From Dyella silvae (lineage in GTDB: Bacteria; Pseudomonadota; Gammaproteobacteria; Xanthomonadales; Rhodanobacteraceae), in contig NZ_JAPJBQ010000005.1 of assembly GCF_026421305.1 (NCBI RefSeq), positions 248,001 to 312,000 of the forward strand: a DNA stretch of 64,000 nucleotides, read 5' to 3'. Below are positions 51,818 through 62,478 of the stretch, in pieces. The notes beneath the pieces are model-generated. The model saw only the letters and a list, made by a program, of their open reading frames with translations. It was not told the origin of the DNA and did no database searches. A program made the translations under genes and the position numbers. Positions within the stretch are counted from its first letter, which is position 1, and each line of letters begins with the position of its first letter.

Positions 51818-53149
51818 TTACTGCAGCATCGTGTTGACCAACTCCATGTCCTTCAGGTCGATGGAGCCAGCGGACTGCTTGAGCTGAAGCTGGTCGAGCA
51901 CCAGTGCATGACGCGACTGCGAGTAGCTGCTCTCGGCCTGAGTCAGGGTCTGAATGGCGTTGAGCACATTCAGCATGGTCTGGGTGCCCACGTCGAAGCC
52001 GGCACGGGTGGCTTCCAGAGCCTTCTGGCCCGACTCCACCGAGGCCTTGTTCGCTTCCACCTGGCTGATGCCCGACAGCACCGAGCGGTAGTAGTTGAGC
52101 GTGTTGCGCACGACCTGGCGGCGGGTCGACTCCAGCGAATCCTGTGCTTCATCGCGCTGGTAGATCGACTGGCGAACGCGCGATTGCGTGGCCCCACCGG
52201 AGAAAATCGGGATGTTCACCGACAGACCAACCGTGGTGCCGTACTGGCCGTTGCCGCGCAAACCTGCGGCGCTGGCCTGCTCGAACCACGTCGTCTCCTT
52301 ACCGCGCGACACAGTGGCATTGAGCGTAGGCAGGTGTCCCGCACGGGCGGCATCGATGCTGTGCTCGGCCGCTTCGACGTTGTACTGGTAAGCCTGGATG
52401 GTGGCATTGGACTTCAGTGACGCCTGCACCCACGCGTCCGGATCGGCAGGGTTGGGCGGCGCGAGCGGCAGATCCTCACGCAGCTTCTTGAGGTCGGTCA
52501 CCGGCCTGCCGGTGATCTGCGTCAGCGCTTCCTTGGCGTCATTGAGCGTGTTCTGCGCTGCAATGGTCTGCGCCTTGGCCAGCTCGTAATACGACTTCGC
52601 CTGATAGACGTCGGTGACGGCCGACAGGCCTACCTTGAAGCGCTGGTCGGCCTGATCATAGGCCTCCTTGTAAGCGTCTTCGTTGGCCTTGGCGAACACC
52701 AGCGCATCCTGGCTGGTCAGCACGCCGAAATAAGCCGTGGTGACGCGCACGTAAAGGGTCTGCAAGGCGGCTTCGTAGGTAGAGTCCTGTGAAGAAGCCT
52801 GCGAGCGGGCTGCTGAGAGGTTGGCCCACTGGCTCAGGTCGACGATCGACTGGTTCAGCGTGGCGCTCACCTGACGGGTACGCGAATGGCCATTACCCTG
52901 AATCGCGCCGGAGGCGACGCTATTGCCAGTCTCCTGCTGCGTCAGGCCAAAGCTGCCATTGAGCTGCGGGAGCATGACCGCACGCGCCTGGGCAACGCCT
53001 TCACCGGTAGCAAGACGGGTAGCTTCCGCCTGCGACAGCACCGGATCGTTGGCGCGGGCTTCTCGGTATGCATCCAGCAAGTCCTCGCTGTGGCCGGCCA
53101 GCGGGAACGCCGACAGAGCCAGGGCAAGGGTCAGAAGCTTCAAGCGCAT
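51818..53149 (-). CDS. tolC: TolC-family outer membrane efflux protein
   Basis: A 443-residue outer-membrane channel. The signal peptide (MRLKLLTLALALSAFPLAGHS, residues 1-21) is followed by two repeats of the TolC fold, with EARANDPVLSQAEATRLATGEGVAQARA near 28 and TLNATVSRGKETTWFEQ, VGLSVNIPIFSGGATQSRV near 275-315. TolC links inner-membrane exporters (type I secretion or RND pumps) to the outside. The start at 53149 has GAGG five bases upstream, better than the ATG at 53164. It is 27 bases after the Pcm-like gene on the same strand; this pair is common. Confidence 0.95.
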   Translation of the reverse strand: MRLKLLTLALALSAFPLAGHSEDLLDAYREARANDPVLSQAEATRLATGEGVAQARAVMLPQLNGSFGLTQQETGNSVASGAIQGNGHSRTRQVSATLNQSIVDLSQWANLSAARSQASSQDSTYEAALQTLYVRVTTAYFGVLTSQDALVFAKANEDAYKEAYDQADQRFKVGLSAVTDVYQAKSYYELAKAQTIAAQNTLNDAKEALTQITGRPVTDLKKLREDLPLAPPNPADPDAWVQASLKSNATIQAYQYNVEAAEHSIDAARAGHLPTLNATVSRGKETTWFEQASAAGLRGNGQYGTTVGLSVNIPIFSGGATQSRVRQSIYQRDEAQDSLESTRRQVVRNTLNYYRSVLSGISQVEANKASVESGQKALEATRAGFDVGTQTMLNVLNAIQTLTQAESSYSQSRHALVLDQLQLKQSAGSIDLKDMELVNTMLQ

Positions 53150-53176
53150 GGGTTGCCTCATCATTGGGGAATGGGG

Positions 53177-53830
53177 TTAGAAAACGAAGCGACGCGGCGG
53201 TTCGGCGTGCTTCAGGTACGGCAGGTCGGTCTCGAACAGAGACTCTTCGCGATAGCGGCCGTTGCCCTCATGGGTCAACAGCACCACCTGCTGCACCGGG
53301 GATTCGCCGCGCACCGCCAGCAGGCGGCCGCCTGGCTTCAGCCAGGACAGGAAGCGCTGCGGAATCTGATACACGGCGCCAGAAACCACCACCGCGTCGA
53401 ACAGGCCGGCAGGCTGCCAGGCCGCGACGGCCTCGCCCACTTCGAGCTTGGCATTGGTGATGCCGGCGTGAGCCAGGCGCTCAGTAGCCGTGGTGATGAA
53501 ATCAGCATGGATATCCAGGCTGGTGACGTGCGCCGAGAGCTTGGCCATGCAAGCCGTGAGGAAGCCCGAGCCAGTGCCGATTTCCAGCACCTGATCGGTC
53601 GGCGAGAGTTCCAGCGCCTGCAGCACGCGGCCCTCAATCACCGGCTTCATCATCACTTCGCCGTGACCCAGCGGCAGGCACAGATCGGCAAAGGCCAGCT
53701 TGCGGTGCTCCACAGCAACGAAGTCCTCGCGGCGCACGGTGCCCAGCACGTCGAGCACGCGGGCATCCAGCACCTCCCAGGGGCGCACCTGGTTCTCCAC
53801 CATGTTGACTCGCGCCTGTTCGAAGTTCAT
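53177..53830 (-). CDS. Protein-L-isoaspartate O-methyltransferase family protein
   Basis: A 217-residue SAM-dependent methyltransferase of the PCMT family. Motifs are ARVLDVLGTVRREDFV near 23-38, GEVMMKPVIEGRVLQAL near 57-73, the SAM loop VLEIGTGSGFLTACMAKLS near 80-98 and VVSGAVYQIPQRFLSWLKPGG near 146-166. Canonical Pcm repairs isoaspartate; this tolC-linked type often lacks proven repair activity, so I leave the symbol empty. Start at 53830. Cotranscription with tolC is likely. Confidence 0.88.
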   Translation of the reverse strand: MNFEQARVNMVENQVRPWEVLDARVLDVLGTVRREDFVAVEHRKLAFADLCLPLGHGEVMMKPVIEGRVLQALELSPTDQVLEIGTGSGFLTACMAKLSAHVTSLDIHADFITTATERLAHAGITNAKLEVGEAVAAWQPAGLFDAVVVSGAVYQIPQRFLSWLKPGGRLLAVRGESPVQQVVLLTHEGNGRYREESLFETDLPYLKHAEPPRRFVF

Positions 53831-54001
53831 CGCCATCTTGCTAAGTCCCAGTTCGGATCGAAAAAAAGGCTAAAAAGGATAAGCGCTTAGCCATCTTCCG
53901 ACAATGTGCAAAGCCTGCGGCCTGGTGCCAACCACACGAAGTGCCGGAAGTCACCGCGCTTGGTTGACGGAAGTCATGCGCAGCGCGGTGTCCGCGGACA
54001 G

Positions 54002-54337
54002 TCAGGCGCTTCGCCGATGGTTTCGCACGTAGACGACAGGCGTATTGCCGGGCAGCCGCGCCAAGGCATCTTGCACCGCCTGATGCAACGAGGCGTCAAG
54101 GCGCTGAATACGGTCCATGGGAGACATCTGGCCGCGACTCTGTGCAGCCACTTCCAGCCAGGCCAGCCAGCGTGCCAGACGGCCACGCTCGAAGCCATCC
54201 AGGCCTGGCAGGGCAGCACGGGCGGCAAACGCCAGCTGGCGCGCCCCGGTCTGGCCCAGTTCGAGCCAGGCGGACACGGCGCGCTGGGCGCGGCGGTATG
54301 CCGGACTGAGGGAAAGTTCTGCGATAGTGGTGGACAT
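54002..54337 (-). CDS. Small hypothetical protein divergent from the TetR gene
   Basis: A 111-residue mostly helical, Ala/Arg-rich protein (ELGQTGARQLAFAARAALPGLDGFERGRLARWLAWLE) that I do not recognise. No signal peptide. The start at 54337 has no strong ribosome site, and the coding potential is modest, so it is uncertain. It shares the 99-base promoter region with the TetR gene and may be its target. Confidence 0.5.
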   Translation of the reverse strand: MSTTIAELSLSPAYRRAQRAVSAWLELGQTGARQLAFAARAALPGLDGFERGRLARWLAWLEVAAQSRGQMSPMDRIQRLDASLHQAVQDALARLPGNTPVVYVRNHRRSA

Positions 54338-54362
54338 AAGGTGAGCCGTTGTATCGTGGCCG

Positions 54363-54391
54363 TGGAAAATAACTAAACCGTCGCGTATACT
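54363..54391 (+). promoter_or_regulatory. TetR gene promoter
   Basis: TGGAAA (54363-54368), 17-base spacer, TATACT (54386-54391). Two ACTAAAC direct repeats (54372-54378 and 54389-54395) lie across it and could be a regulator site. Seen by eye only. Confidence 0.5.
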
Positions 54392-54404
54392 AAACTCGCG
54401 TTAC

Positions 54405-54428
54405 CCATTTGTGAAGCCATTTGTGAAG
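54405..54428 (+). repeat. Tandem 12-base repeat in the TetR leader
   Basis: CCATTTGTGAAG occurs twice in a row. The second copy ends in the GAAGG ribosome site of the TetR gene (seven bases before its ATG), so the repeat duplicates part of the initiation region. Confidence 0.75.
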
Positions 54429-54436
54429 GTATAGCC

Positions 54437-55087
54437 ATGAGCACGATCCCGCAGACCAAGCCTCAGGGGCCCGGCCGTCCCAAGGACATGGAAAAGCGCG
54501 CGGCGATCCTTGAGGCCGCCAAGGCCCTGTTCATCCGCAACGCTTTTGCTGGCACCAGCATGGACGCCGTGGCGGCCGAAGCGGGGGTGTCCAAGCTCAC
54601 GGTCTATAGCCATTTCGGCGACAAGGACAACCTGTTCCGCGAGGTGATCCGCGCCCGCATCCAGGACCTGATGCCGGAGGACACCTACCAGTACGTGGCC
54701 CACGAAGACATCCGGGTCACGCTGGAACGCATTGCCTTGCACCACGTGCGGCTGGACTGCGACGTGCAGAACGTCGGCACCTTCCGCGCCATCCTTAGCG
54801 ACTGCCGCCAGGGCAATCCCCGCTACGGCAAGCTGCTGTGGGAAGAAGGCCCGGACCGCACCAATGGTCTGATGAAACGCCTGCTGCAACAGGCGGTTGA
54901 CGACAGCCGGCTGGATATTCCCAACGTGGCGCGCGCCGCAGGGCAGTTCATTTCCCTGATCAAGGGCGAAATGCTGATGCGCCGCATGTTCGGCTGCGAG
55001 GAGTGCGCCCAGTCCTACGCTGCCGAGCTGGAGCAGACTGCCCGTGACGGCGTGGACATGTTCCTGCGGGCCTATCTGCCTCGCTAA
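54437..55087 (+). CDS. TetR-family transcriptional regulator (AefR-like)
   Basis: A 216-residue repressor with an N-terminal TetR helix-turn-helix (KRAAILEAAKALFIRNAFAGTSMDAVAAEAGVSKLTVYSHFGDKDNLF, about 20-67) and a C-terminal ligand domain (AILSDCRQGNPRYGKLLWEEG). The AefR-type C-terminal pattern is suggestive. It may regulate itself, the divergent small gene, or tolC nearby; none is proven. The start has GAAGG seven bases upstream. Confidence 0.92.
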   Translation: MSTIPQTKPQGPGRPKDMEKRAAILEAAKALFIRNAFAGTSMDAVAAEAGVSKLTVYSHFGDKDNLFREVIRARIQDLMPEDTYQYVAHEDIRVTLERIALHHVRLDCDVQNVGTFRAILSDCRQGNPRYGKLLWEEGPDRTNGLMKRLLQQAVDDSRLDIPNVARAAGQFISLIKGEMLMRRMFGCEECAQSYAAELEQTARDGVDMFLRAYLPR

Positions 55088-55157
55088 GCCGCCTTCGGAA
55101 CCCGGAAAGGCCGTCGCACTCGCGACCGACCCCGCTTCGTGCTCAAATAGCCACCTT

Positions 55158-57265
<2,108 letters not shown>

Positions 57266-57273
57266 TGAGCCGC

Positions 57274-57305
57274 GTTGTTCCGGCCGGCATGATGGCCGGA
57301 ACAAC
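57274..57305 (+). terminator. Hairpin after thiC
   Basis: GTTGTTCCGGCC and GGCCGGAACAAC with an eight-base loop, nine bases past the thiC stop. It lacks a T run, so terminator activity is not certain. Confidence 0.55.
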
Positions 57306-57320
57306 GCTGTCGTTCGACCG

Positions 57321-57400
57321 GTGGGAGCGCACCCTGTGCGCGACAGTTGCGTCACGAGGTTCTGCTTCGGACGGCCGTCGCGGACAGGCTGCGCTCCCAC
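57321..57400. repeat. REP-like element, family 3 (GTGGGAGCGC ends)
   Basis: GTGGGAGCGC (57321-57330) and GCGCTCCCAC (57391-57400) are perfect inverted ends, with an inner GCGCGAC/GTCGCGG pair. The right end matches 4491-4500. Confidence 0.65.
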
Positions 57401-57645
57401 AATGTTTTTGTTTTTCGAATCTATCGCGCGCCCCTCAACGCGCGCCGCTGTCTCGCCAGCCTTTCATCCTCGTTTCTCGCTGATCCATTGACGGGAGCTC
57501 GCGCTAGCCGCGGGCGTCATGGCTCACGCTTCTGCCCCTCATGGCAGACAGAAAAATCTTGCGGCGAACCAGCGCAAGGGCGGCGGTCAGCCGGGCGCTG
57601 TCTGCTGCGTTAGCTACGGGGACTGTTGCTACGAGGAGTCGCGTC

Positions 57646-57867
57646 ATGCCGATGCCGGACAACGCCCGCTCGGGCCATGCATTGCTGCGAATCGTGCTGA
57701 TCACGCTGGCGATTGGCGTACTGCTGATCAGCGCCCTGATGTGGTGGTGGGTCCGAGAGGCGGAGAGCTCCGGCGCCATCGCTCGCGCGGAAGTGGCGCG
57801 CATGCATCGCGCGACAGCACTGACGCATAAGCCTCATAGTGCCTGGCTCAGCGTTGCCAGCAATTGA
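57646..57867 (+). CDS. Small single-pass membrane protein
   Basis: A 73-residue protein of unknown function. It has a hydrophilic start (MPMPDNARSGH), one membrane helix (LLRIVLITLAIGVLLISALMWWW) and a basic tail. Translation start is strongly supported by GAGGAG seven bases before ATG 57646. A bidirectional terminator follows at once. I do not recognise a family. Confidence 0.65.
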   Translation: MPMPDNARSGHALLRIVLITLAIGVLLISALMWWWVREAESSGAIARAEVARMHRATALTHKPHSAWLSVASN

Positions 57868-57873
57868 AACAAA

Positions 57874-57903
57874 AAAAGCGCCGCCCGGGAGGACGGCGCT
57901 TTT
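57874..57903. terminator. Bidirectional terminator between the small protein and ppa
   Basis: AAAAGCGCCG and CGGCGCTTTT (10-base stem) with A/T runs on both sides, in the short gap between converging stops. Confidence 0.88.
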
Positions 57904-57915
57904 GGTATCAGGCTA

Positions 57916-58455
57916 TCAGGCCTTCGCGTCGGCTTTGTAGCGATCGATACCGCTGAGGATCTCGGCCTTGGCCTCGTCGGCGCCGACCCAGCCTTCGATC
58001 TTCACCCACTTGCCCTTCTCGAGATCCTTGTAGTGCTCGAAGAAGTGGCCGATGCGCTCCAGCCAGTGGCCAGACACCTGCTTGATGTCCTTGATGTGCG
58101 CATAACCGGCGAAGATCTTCTCGACCGGCACCACCACCAGCTTCTCGTCGCTGCCGGCTTCGTCCGTCATCTTCAGCATGCCGACCGGATGACAGCGGAT
58201 GACCGAGCCCGGCACCAGCGGCAGCGGCAGGATCACCAGCGCGTCCAGCGGATCGCCGTCGCCGCCCAGCGTGCCCGGCACATAGCCGTAGTTGCACGGA
58301 TAGCGCATCGGCGTGGACAGGATGCGATCGACGAAAATCGCGCCGCTTTCCTTCTCCACCTCGTACTTGACGGGCTCGGCGTCCTTCGGGATTTCGATGA
58401 TGACGTTGATTTCGTCCGGAACCTTGCGGCCGGCGGGAACGAGGTGCAGACCCAT
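57916..58455 (-). CDS. ppa: Soluble inorganic pyrophosphatase
   Basis: Family I PPase hydrolyses pyrophosphate to phosphate in the cytoplasm. The 179-residue length matches E. coli (176). Motifs are VPAGRKVPDEINVIIEIPKD near 6-25, RILSTPMRYPCNYGYVPGTLGGDGDPLDALVI near 44-75 with the metal-binding DGDPLD, and HYKDLEKGKWVKIEGW near 140-156. The start at 58455 has AAGGAAAC upstream; 58494 is not needed. It ends at a bidirectional terminator. A membrane H+-pumping pyrophosphatase (hppA) lies about 4.5 kb away. Confidence 0.97.
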   Translation of the reverse strand: MGLHLVPAGRKVPDEINVIIEIPKDAEPVKYEVEKESGAIFVDRILSTPMRYPCNYGYVPGTLGGDGDPLDALVILPLPLVPGSVIRCHPVGMLKMTDEAGSDEKLVVVPVEKIFAGYAHIKDIKQVSGHWLERIGHFFEHYKDLEKGKWVKIEGWVGADEAKAEILSGIDRYKADAKA

Positions 58456-58580
58456 GGATGTTTCCTTGGCGTAGTCAAAAGCAAAGACTTGCAAGGATAC
58501 GGCAAAAGGTGGTGCATCGCAGCAGCCACCAGGCCGCCGCGAGGCGGCAGTTCAGTGTTCGTAACGGCCTGGCGGGGCGC

Positions 58581-59417
58581 TCAGGCTTGGTAGGGCCGTT
58601 CGCGCAACCATTTGGTGGCAATCCATTTTTCCCCGCGAATCACGGGCAGGCCCGCGTGCAGAGACGACTGGTCGCCGGTGTCGTAAGCGAAATAGACGGC
58701 CGAACCGCGCATGGCGGTGACGGTCAGCCCGATGGCGGGAAAACCGGTGCCGCCGCCTTCTTCCGGCGTATTGAGATACATGACCACGCTGGCCATGCGC
58801 TGGCCGCCGCGCGCCGTGACGGCGTTGAAGCCCGGTTGGGTCGGATCGAACCAGTCGAAATGGGGCTCGTACTCCTGCCCTGGGAGGTAATGCAGAATCT
58901 GCAGGCCTTCACCATGACTGACCGGAACACCGAGCAGATCGGCGATGCGCTGCTCGATGGTATTCACCAGCGGCGTCTCGCCGATCTCGAAGAACATGCC
59001 GACGCTGGTGCGACGCTCATCGGTCTGGTAGCGGCCGTCCACATCAACGGTAAGCGAGCGCTGCAGACGAGGCTCTGCTTGCGCGATCAGCTGATCGCAC
59101 TCTTCGCCGGTGAGCAATCCTTCGAGCACACGCACGATCGGACCATCGGTACTGACCGTTACGCGCACTTTGTGTCCATTGACCACTTGCTCGGGTGCTT
59201 TTGGATGCTGCGCCCGGTGCGTCTGAGGCGCTTGTCTGGCGGCAGTCCTGACGTTGTTGATCGGCAGGTTAAGTACGCGCGCGACTATCTGCTGACTTTG
59301 CTCGGCGCCGTAGCCGCTATCGCGCATGAGCTTGAGCAGGTCATACAAGCTGTGGCCGGATCGGGTGGTGGAGAGAATCCACTCTCGCAGTTCGGGACGT
59401 ATCGTGTGGTCTTTCAT
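58581..59417 (-). CDS. 2OG-Fe(II) oxygenase, prolyl 4-hydroxylase-like
   Basis: A 278-residue protein. The first about 90 residues are an unknown helical domain; the rest is a P4Hc double-stranded beta-helix with the iron site HFDWFD (H and D, near 185) and the distal His and 2-oxoglutarate Lys in SLHAGLPVIRGEKWIATKW near 250-268. Bacterial P4H-like enzymes hydroxylate proline residues on proteins or small molecules; the target is unknown. It stands between ppa and the MocR gene, all on the minus strand, with gaps of about 125 and 78 bases. Confidence 0.88.
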   Translation of the reverse strand: MKDHTIRPELREWILSTTRSGHSLYDLLKLMRDSGYGAEQSQQIVARVLNLPINNVRTAARQAPQTHRAQHPKAPEQVVNGHKVRVTVSTDGPIVRVLEGLLTGEECDQLIAQAEPRLQRSLTVDVDGRYQTDERRTSVGMFFEIGETPLVNTIEQRIADLLGVPVSHGEGLQILHYLPGQEYEPHFDWFDPTQPGFNAVTARGGQRMASVVMYLNTPEEGGGTGFPAIGLTVTAMRGSAVYFAYDTGDQSSLHAGLPVIRGEKWIATKWLRERPYQA

Positions 59418-59495
59418 GCGGCTCGAAGGGTAGGGTGGTGGCGTCGGCGTTCCATCTTACGCATGGGGCGCGACAGCTTCACGTGACGGCCGCGG

Positions 59496-60959
59496 CTAAT
59501 GGATTTGCCGGCCGTGTGGCAGGGCGTGTGCCATGCGCCGCACGGCTTCGTTGAGTTCTGCCTCATCGTGGTAAGAGAAGCAGAGGCGCAGGAAGGGCTG
59601 TGACTGCTGCCGCAGATCGAAGCGGCGGGCATCGACGAAGCGCACACCCTGCTGCTCGGCAGCGCGCGACCAGCGGGCCACGTTAATGCCCTCGTCGGCA
59701 CGCGCCCAAAGGCCCATGCCGCCCTCAGGCAAATGGAACGTCACGGCATCGCCGAGATAGCGGGTCAGTGCGTCAGCCAATGCATCGCGCCGCCGCGCGT
59801 AGACCTGCAACATGCGATGCACGTGGCGTAACAGTTCGCCATCTTCAAACAGCTCCGCCACCGCGCATTCCATCGCCGCGTCGCCGCGGGCATCGCTGGC
59901 CGCGCGCACGCTTTGCAGCCGTACGAATACCGGCGGTGGTGCCACGATGAAGCCACTGCTGACGCCGGGGGCCAGCAGATTGGCGAGCGAACCCACGTAG
60001 ACCGTGTTGGCGCGTCCTGCGCCGGCTGCGATAGGCAGGATGGGTTTGCCTTCGTAGTGAAACTCGTGGTCGTAGTCATCCTCGATGATGGCGAAGCCGC
60101 GCGTCAGTGCGAGTTCGGCCAATCGTGCGCGGCGGGCCTGTGACATCACTGTCGTGGTCGGAAACTGATGGTGTGGGGTGAGAAACACGGCGCGAAGGGT
60201 GTGCTTTTCGAGCAGCGCCTCCAACGCATCGACATCCATGCCGTCGCTGTCTACCGGAATCGGTACCAGATGTGCGCCAGCGAGCCGCAAAACGCTCCAG
60301 GCAGGCGGGTAACCAAACGCCTCGACGGCTACCGTGTCGCCGGGCAGGACCAGCGTACGCGCCACCAGGTCGATACCTTGCTCGATGCTGCGCGTCACCA
60401 TCAGGTTCTCGGGCGTCACTGCCAGCCCTCGCGTGCGCGCCAGCATGGCGGCCAGTTCGGTGCGTAAGCGCAGATGGCCGCACGCATCGGCGTCGGTGAT
60501 CAATACCCGCCCGCGGCGCTCAATCGCGCGGCGAAATGCGCGGGCCAGTTCACGCGCGGGGAACAGGCGCGCGTCGGGTGCGCCATTGGACAGGATCAGC
60601 GTACCGGGCGCGGGTGCTCCCGTCGTTGCCGGCAGGGGTAGTGGAGGTAAGAGCGGGTAGGTGGGCATCTGCGTAGCTGCCGCCGGTGGCTGCGGCGGCA
60701 GGGGCATCGGCACTGCCACAAACGTGCCACCGCCGCGCTTCGCGTTAACCAGGCCTTCGGCAACCAGCTCGTCATAGCCCGCAACCACGGTGTTGCGGTT
60801 CAGCCCCAGGTGGGCCGCCAGCTCGCGCGAACCGGGCAGCGGCTCACCGGGTTTGAGGCGACCGGAGCGAATGTCATCGGCAATCGCGCTCGCGAGCTGC
60901 AGAAACAGCGGCAGCTCGCGTCCGGGGTCGAGTGCAATGGCAAGCTCCCAGCGGCGCAT
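59496..60959 (-). CDS. MocR-family regulator lacking the PLP lysine
   Basis: A 487-residue regulator with an N-terminal GntR winged helix (LFLQLASAIADDIRSGRLKPGEPLPGSRELAAHLGLNRNTVVAGY, about 19-63), a Pro/Ala-rich linker (about 85-118) and an aminotransferase-like domain. EDDYDHEFHYEG is kept near 295, but the lysine motif reads GSLANLLAP where the other MocR here reads GTFSKSLFP, so N327 replaces the Schiff-base Lys. It should bind PLP poorly or not at all. The start at 60959 gives a full winged helix. It is divergent from the HAF-repeat gene. Confidence 0.9.
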   Translation of the reverse strand: MRRWELAIALDPGRELPLFLQLASAIADDIRSGRLKPGEPLPGSRELAAHLGLNRNTVVAGYDELVAEGLVNAKRGGGTFVAVPMPLPPQPPAAATQMPTYPLLPPLPLPATTGAPAPGTLILSNGAPDARLFPARELARAFRRAIERRGRVLITDADACGHLRLRTELAAMLARTRGLAVTPENLMVTRSIEQGIDLVARTLVLPGDTVAVEAFGYPPAWSVLRLAGAHLVPIPVDSDGMDVDALEALLEKHTLRAVFLTPHHQFPTTTVMSQARRARLAELALTRGFAIIEDDYDHEFHYEGKPILPIAAGAGRANTVYVGSLANLLAPGVSSGFIVAPPPVFVRLQSVRAASDARGDAAMECAVAELFEDGELLRHVHRMLQVYARRRDALADALTRYLGDAVTFHLPEGGMGLWARADEGINVARWSRAAEQQGVRFVDARRFDLRQQSQPFLRLCFSYHDEAELNEAVRRMAHALPHGRQIH

Positions 60960-61072
60960 GGCGAGATTTTAGGCACAACCGGACTAGAAGAAATGTGAGA
61001 AGTGGCGCTCCCGCCTGCCGAGGGCCGGACGCAGGCTGCGATCACCGCATCGCAACCCAAGGAGAGAGAGCC

Positions 61073-62353
61073 ATGTGCAAGCTTCCCACCCTTCTCGTGG
61101 CCGTCCTTGCCGCCGCCGGGCTTCCGTTGGCGGCGCAGGGACAGTCGCATTACAGCGTGTCTGAGTTGCCGTCTCTGGGCGGTACCTTCAGCTCGGGCAA
61201 CAGCATCGACGATCTGGGCCTGGTCAGCGGGGTATCCAACTTCGCCGGCGATAACAATGGCCACGCCTCACTCTGGATCAACGGCAGCGCTTTTGATCTG
61301 GGCACGCTGGGCGGGCTCAACAGCGATATCCAGTGGCCGGTGAAAAACAACATTGGCGTGCTGGCCGGCATCGCGCAAACCGGCAAACCGGACCCGCTGG
61401 GCGCGAGCTGGAGTTGCGCGGCGTTCTTCCCGGCGGCGACCGCCACCAGCAGCACCTGCCTGGGCTTTGTATGGACCTGGGGCCACATGCAGGCCTTGCC
61501 TACGTTGGGCGGCAACAACGGTTTCGCTGCAGGCGCCAACGATCTGGGGCAGGTCACCGGTTGGGCCGAGAACGCCGTGCATGACCCGACCTGCGACACC
61601 GCCGACAGCGGACAAGTGCTGCAATTCCGGCCGGTCGTGTGGGGCCCCGCGCCAGGGCAAGTCCGCGAACTGCCCTTGGTGTCGGGCGATACCTCCGGCG
61701 CGGCAACGGCCATCAATGATCGTGGACAGGCCGTGGGTATCTCCGGCATCTGCGATCAGGCGGTGGGGCGCTTCACGGCGCGCCATGCGGTGCTGTGGCA
61801 GCACGGCGCGGTGACTGATCTGGGCAATCTCGGTGGCGTGGCGTGGCACACGCCGATGGCGATCAACCTGCAAGGTCACGTGGTGGGCTTCTCCAACGTC
61901 TCGGCCAGCGATGGCGGCGCCCTGCACGAGCATGCCTTCCTGTGGACGCCTGCGAGCGGCATGCGGGATCTGGGCACGCTCTATCCAGGCGATGTGCACA
62001 GTCAGGCCACTGGCATCAACGCGCGCGACCAGGTGGTCGGCCTGTCATGCACCGCGCACTTCGCCAGTTGCCATGCGTTTCTCTGGCAGGACGGCACGAT
62101 GATGGATCTCAACCAGATGTCGGGCGGCTATAGCGGCCTGCTGGCGCAGGCGTTGGATATCAACGACGAGGGTGTGATCACCGGACTGGCGGTGGATGCC
62201 GATACCGGCAATCAGGTCGCCTTCGTGGCACGCCCTCAGAGCGGGGCGCAGGGGTATCGGCTCAGCCGGGTGATGCCGGCGTTGGCGATGCCGGAGCAGA
62301 TGCGCGCGCAGTTGTTGCGGCGGTGGAAGCTGGAAGGCTCAGTAGTGCCGTGA
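61073..62353 (+). CDS. HAF-repeat exported protein
   Basis: A 426-residue secreted protein. Signal peptide residues 1-24 (MCKLPTLLVAVLAAAGLPLAAQGQ) lead a beta-propeller-like series of HAF repeats, each with a short hydrophobic strand and a DLGxLGG motif (for example DLGTLGGLNS, LPTLGGNNGFA, DLGNLGGVAW), plus INxxGxVVG and INDEGVITG strands. Start at 61073 has AAGGAGAG just upstream. The function is unknown; the family is common in extracellular proteins of soil bacteria. It is followed by a family 2 repeat and the converging hppA. Confidence 0.86.
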   Translation: MCKLPTLLVAVLAAAGLPLAAQGQSHYSVSELPSLGGTFSSGNSIDDLGLVSGVSNFAGDNNGHASLWINGSAFDLGTLGGLNSDIQWPVKNNIGVLAGIAQTGKPDPLGASWSCAAFFPAATATSSTCLGFVWTWGHMQALPTLGGNNGFAAGANDLGQVTGWAENAVHDPTCDTADSGQVLQFRPVVWGPAPGQVRELPLVSGDTSGAATAINDRGQAVGISGICDQAVGRFTARHAVLWQHGAVTDLGNLGGVAWHTPMAINLQGHVVGFSNVSASDGGALHEHAFLWTPASGMRDLGTLYPGDVHSQATGINARDQVVGLSCTAHFASCHAFLWQDGTMMDLNQMSGGYSGLLAQALDINDEGVITGLAVDADTGNQVAFVARPQSGAQGYRLSRVMPALAMPEQMRAQLLRRWKLEGSVVP

Positions 62354-62384
62354 GACTGCGAAAGCGGGACTGAGGCCAGCGTGG

Positions 62385-62420
62385 CCCCTCACCCCAACCC
62401 TCTCCCCGGAGGGGAGAGGG
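62385..62420. repeat. Palindromic repeat, family 2
   Basis: CCCCTCACCCC, AA, CCCTCTCCCC, GGA, GGGGAGAGGG, the most perfect of the three copies, between the converging HAF and hppA genes. Confidence 0.7.
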
Positions 62421-62478
62421 GGCAATCGGGCCGTGCGGGTTCGCCCGATCACTGTCGCCGTGATCGGGCGTTCTCCCG

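Larger units (their letters stand above)
57266..57645. other. Gene-free gap between thiC and small membrane protein
   Basis: It contains a perfect 12-base inverted repeat (57274-57305, GTTGTTCCGGCC/GGCCGGAACAAC), likely the thiC terminator although a T run is missing, and a family 3 REP-like element at 57321-57400. No gene is seen before 57646. Confidence 0.65.
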
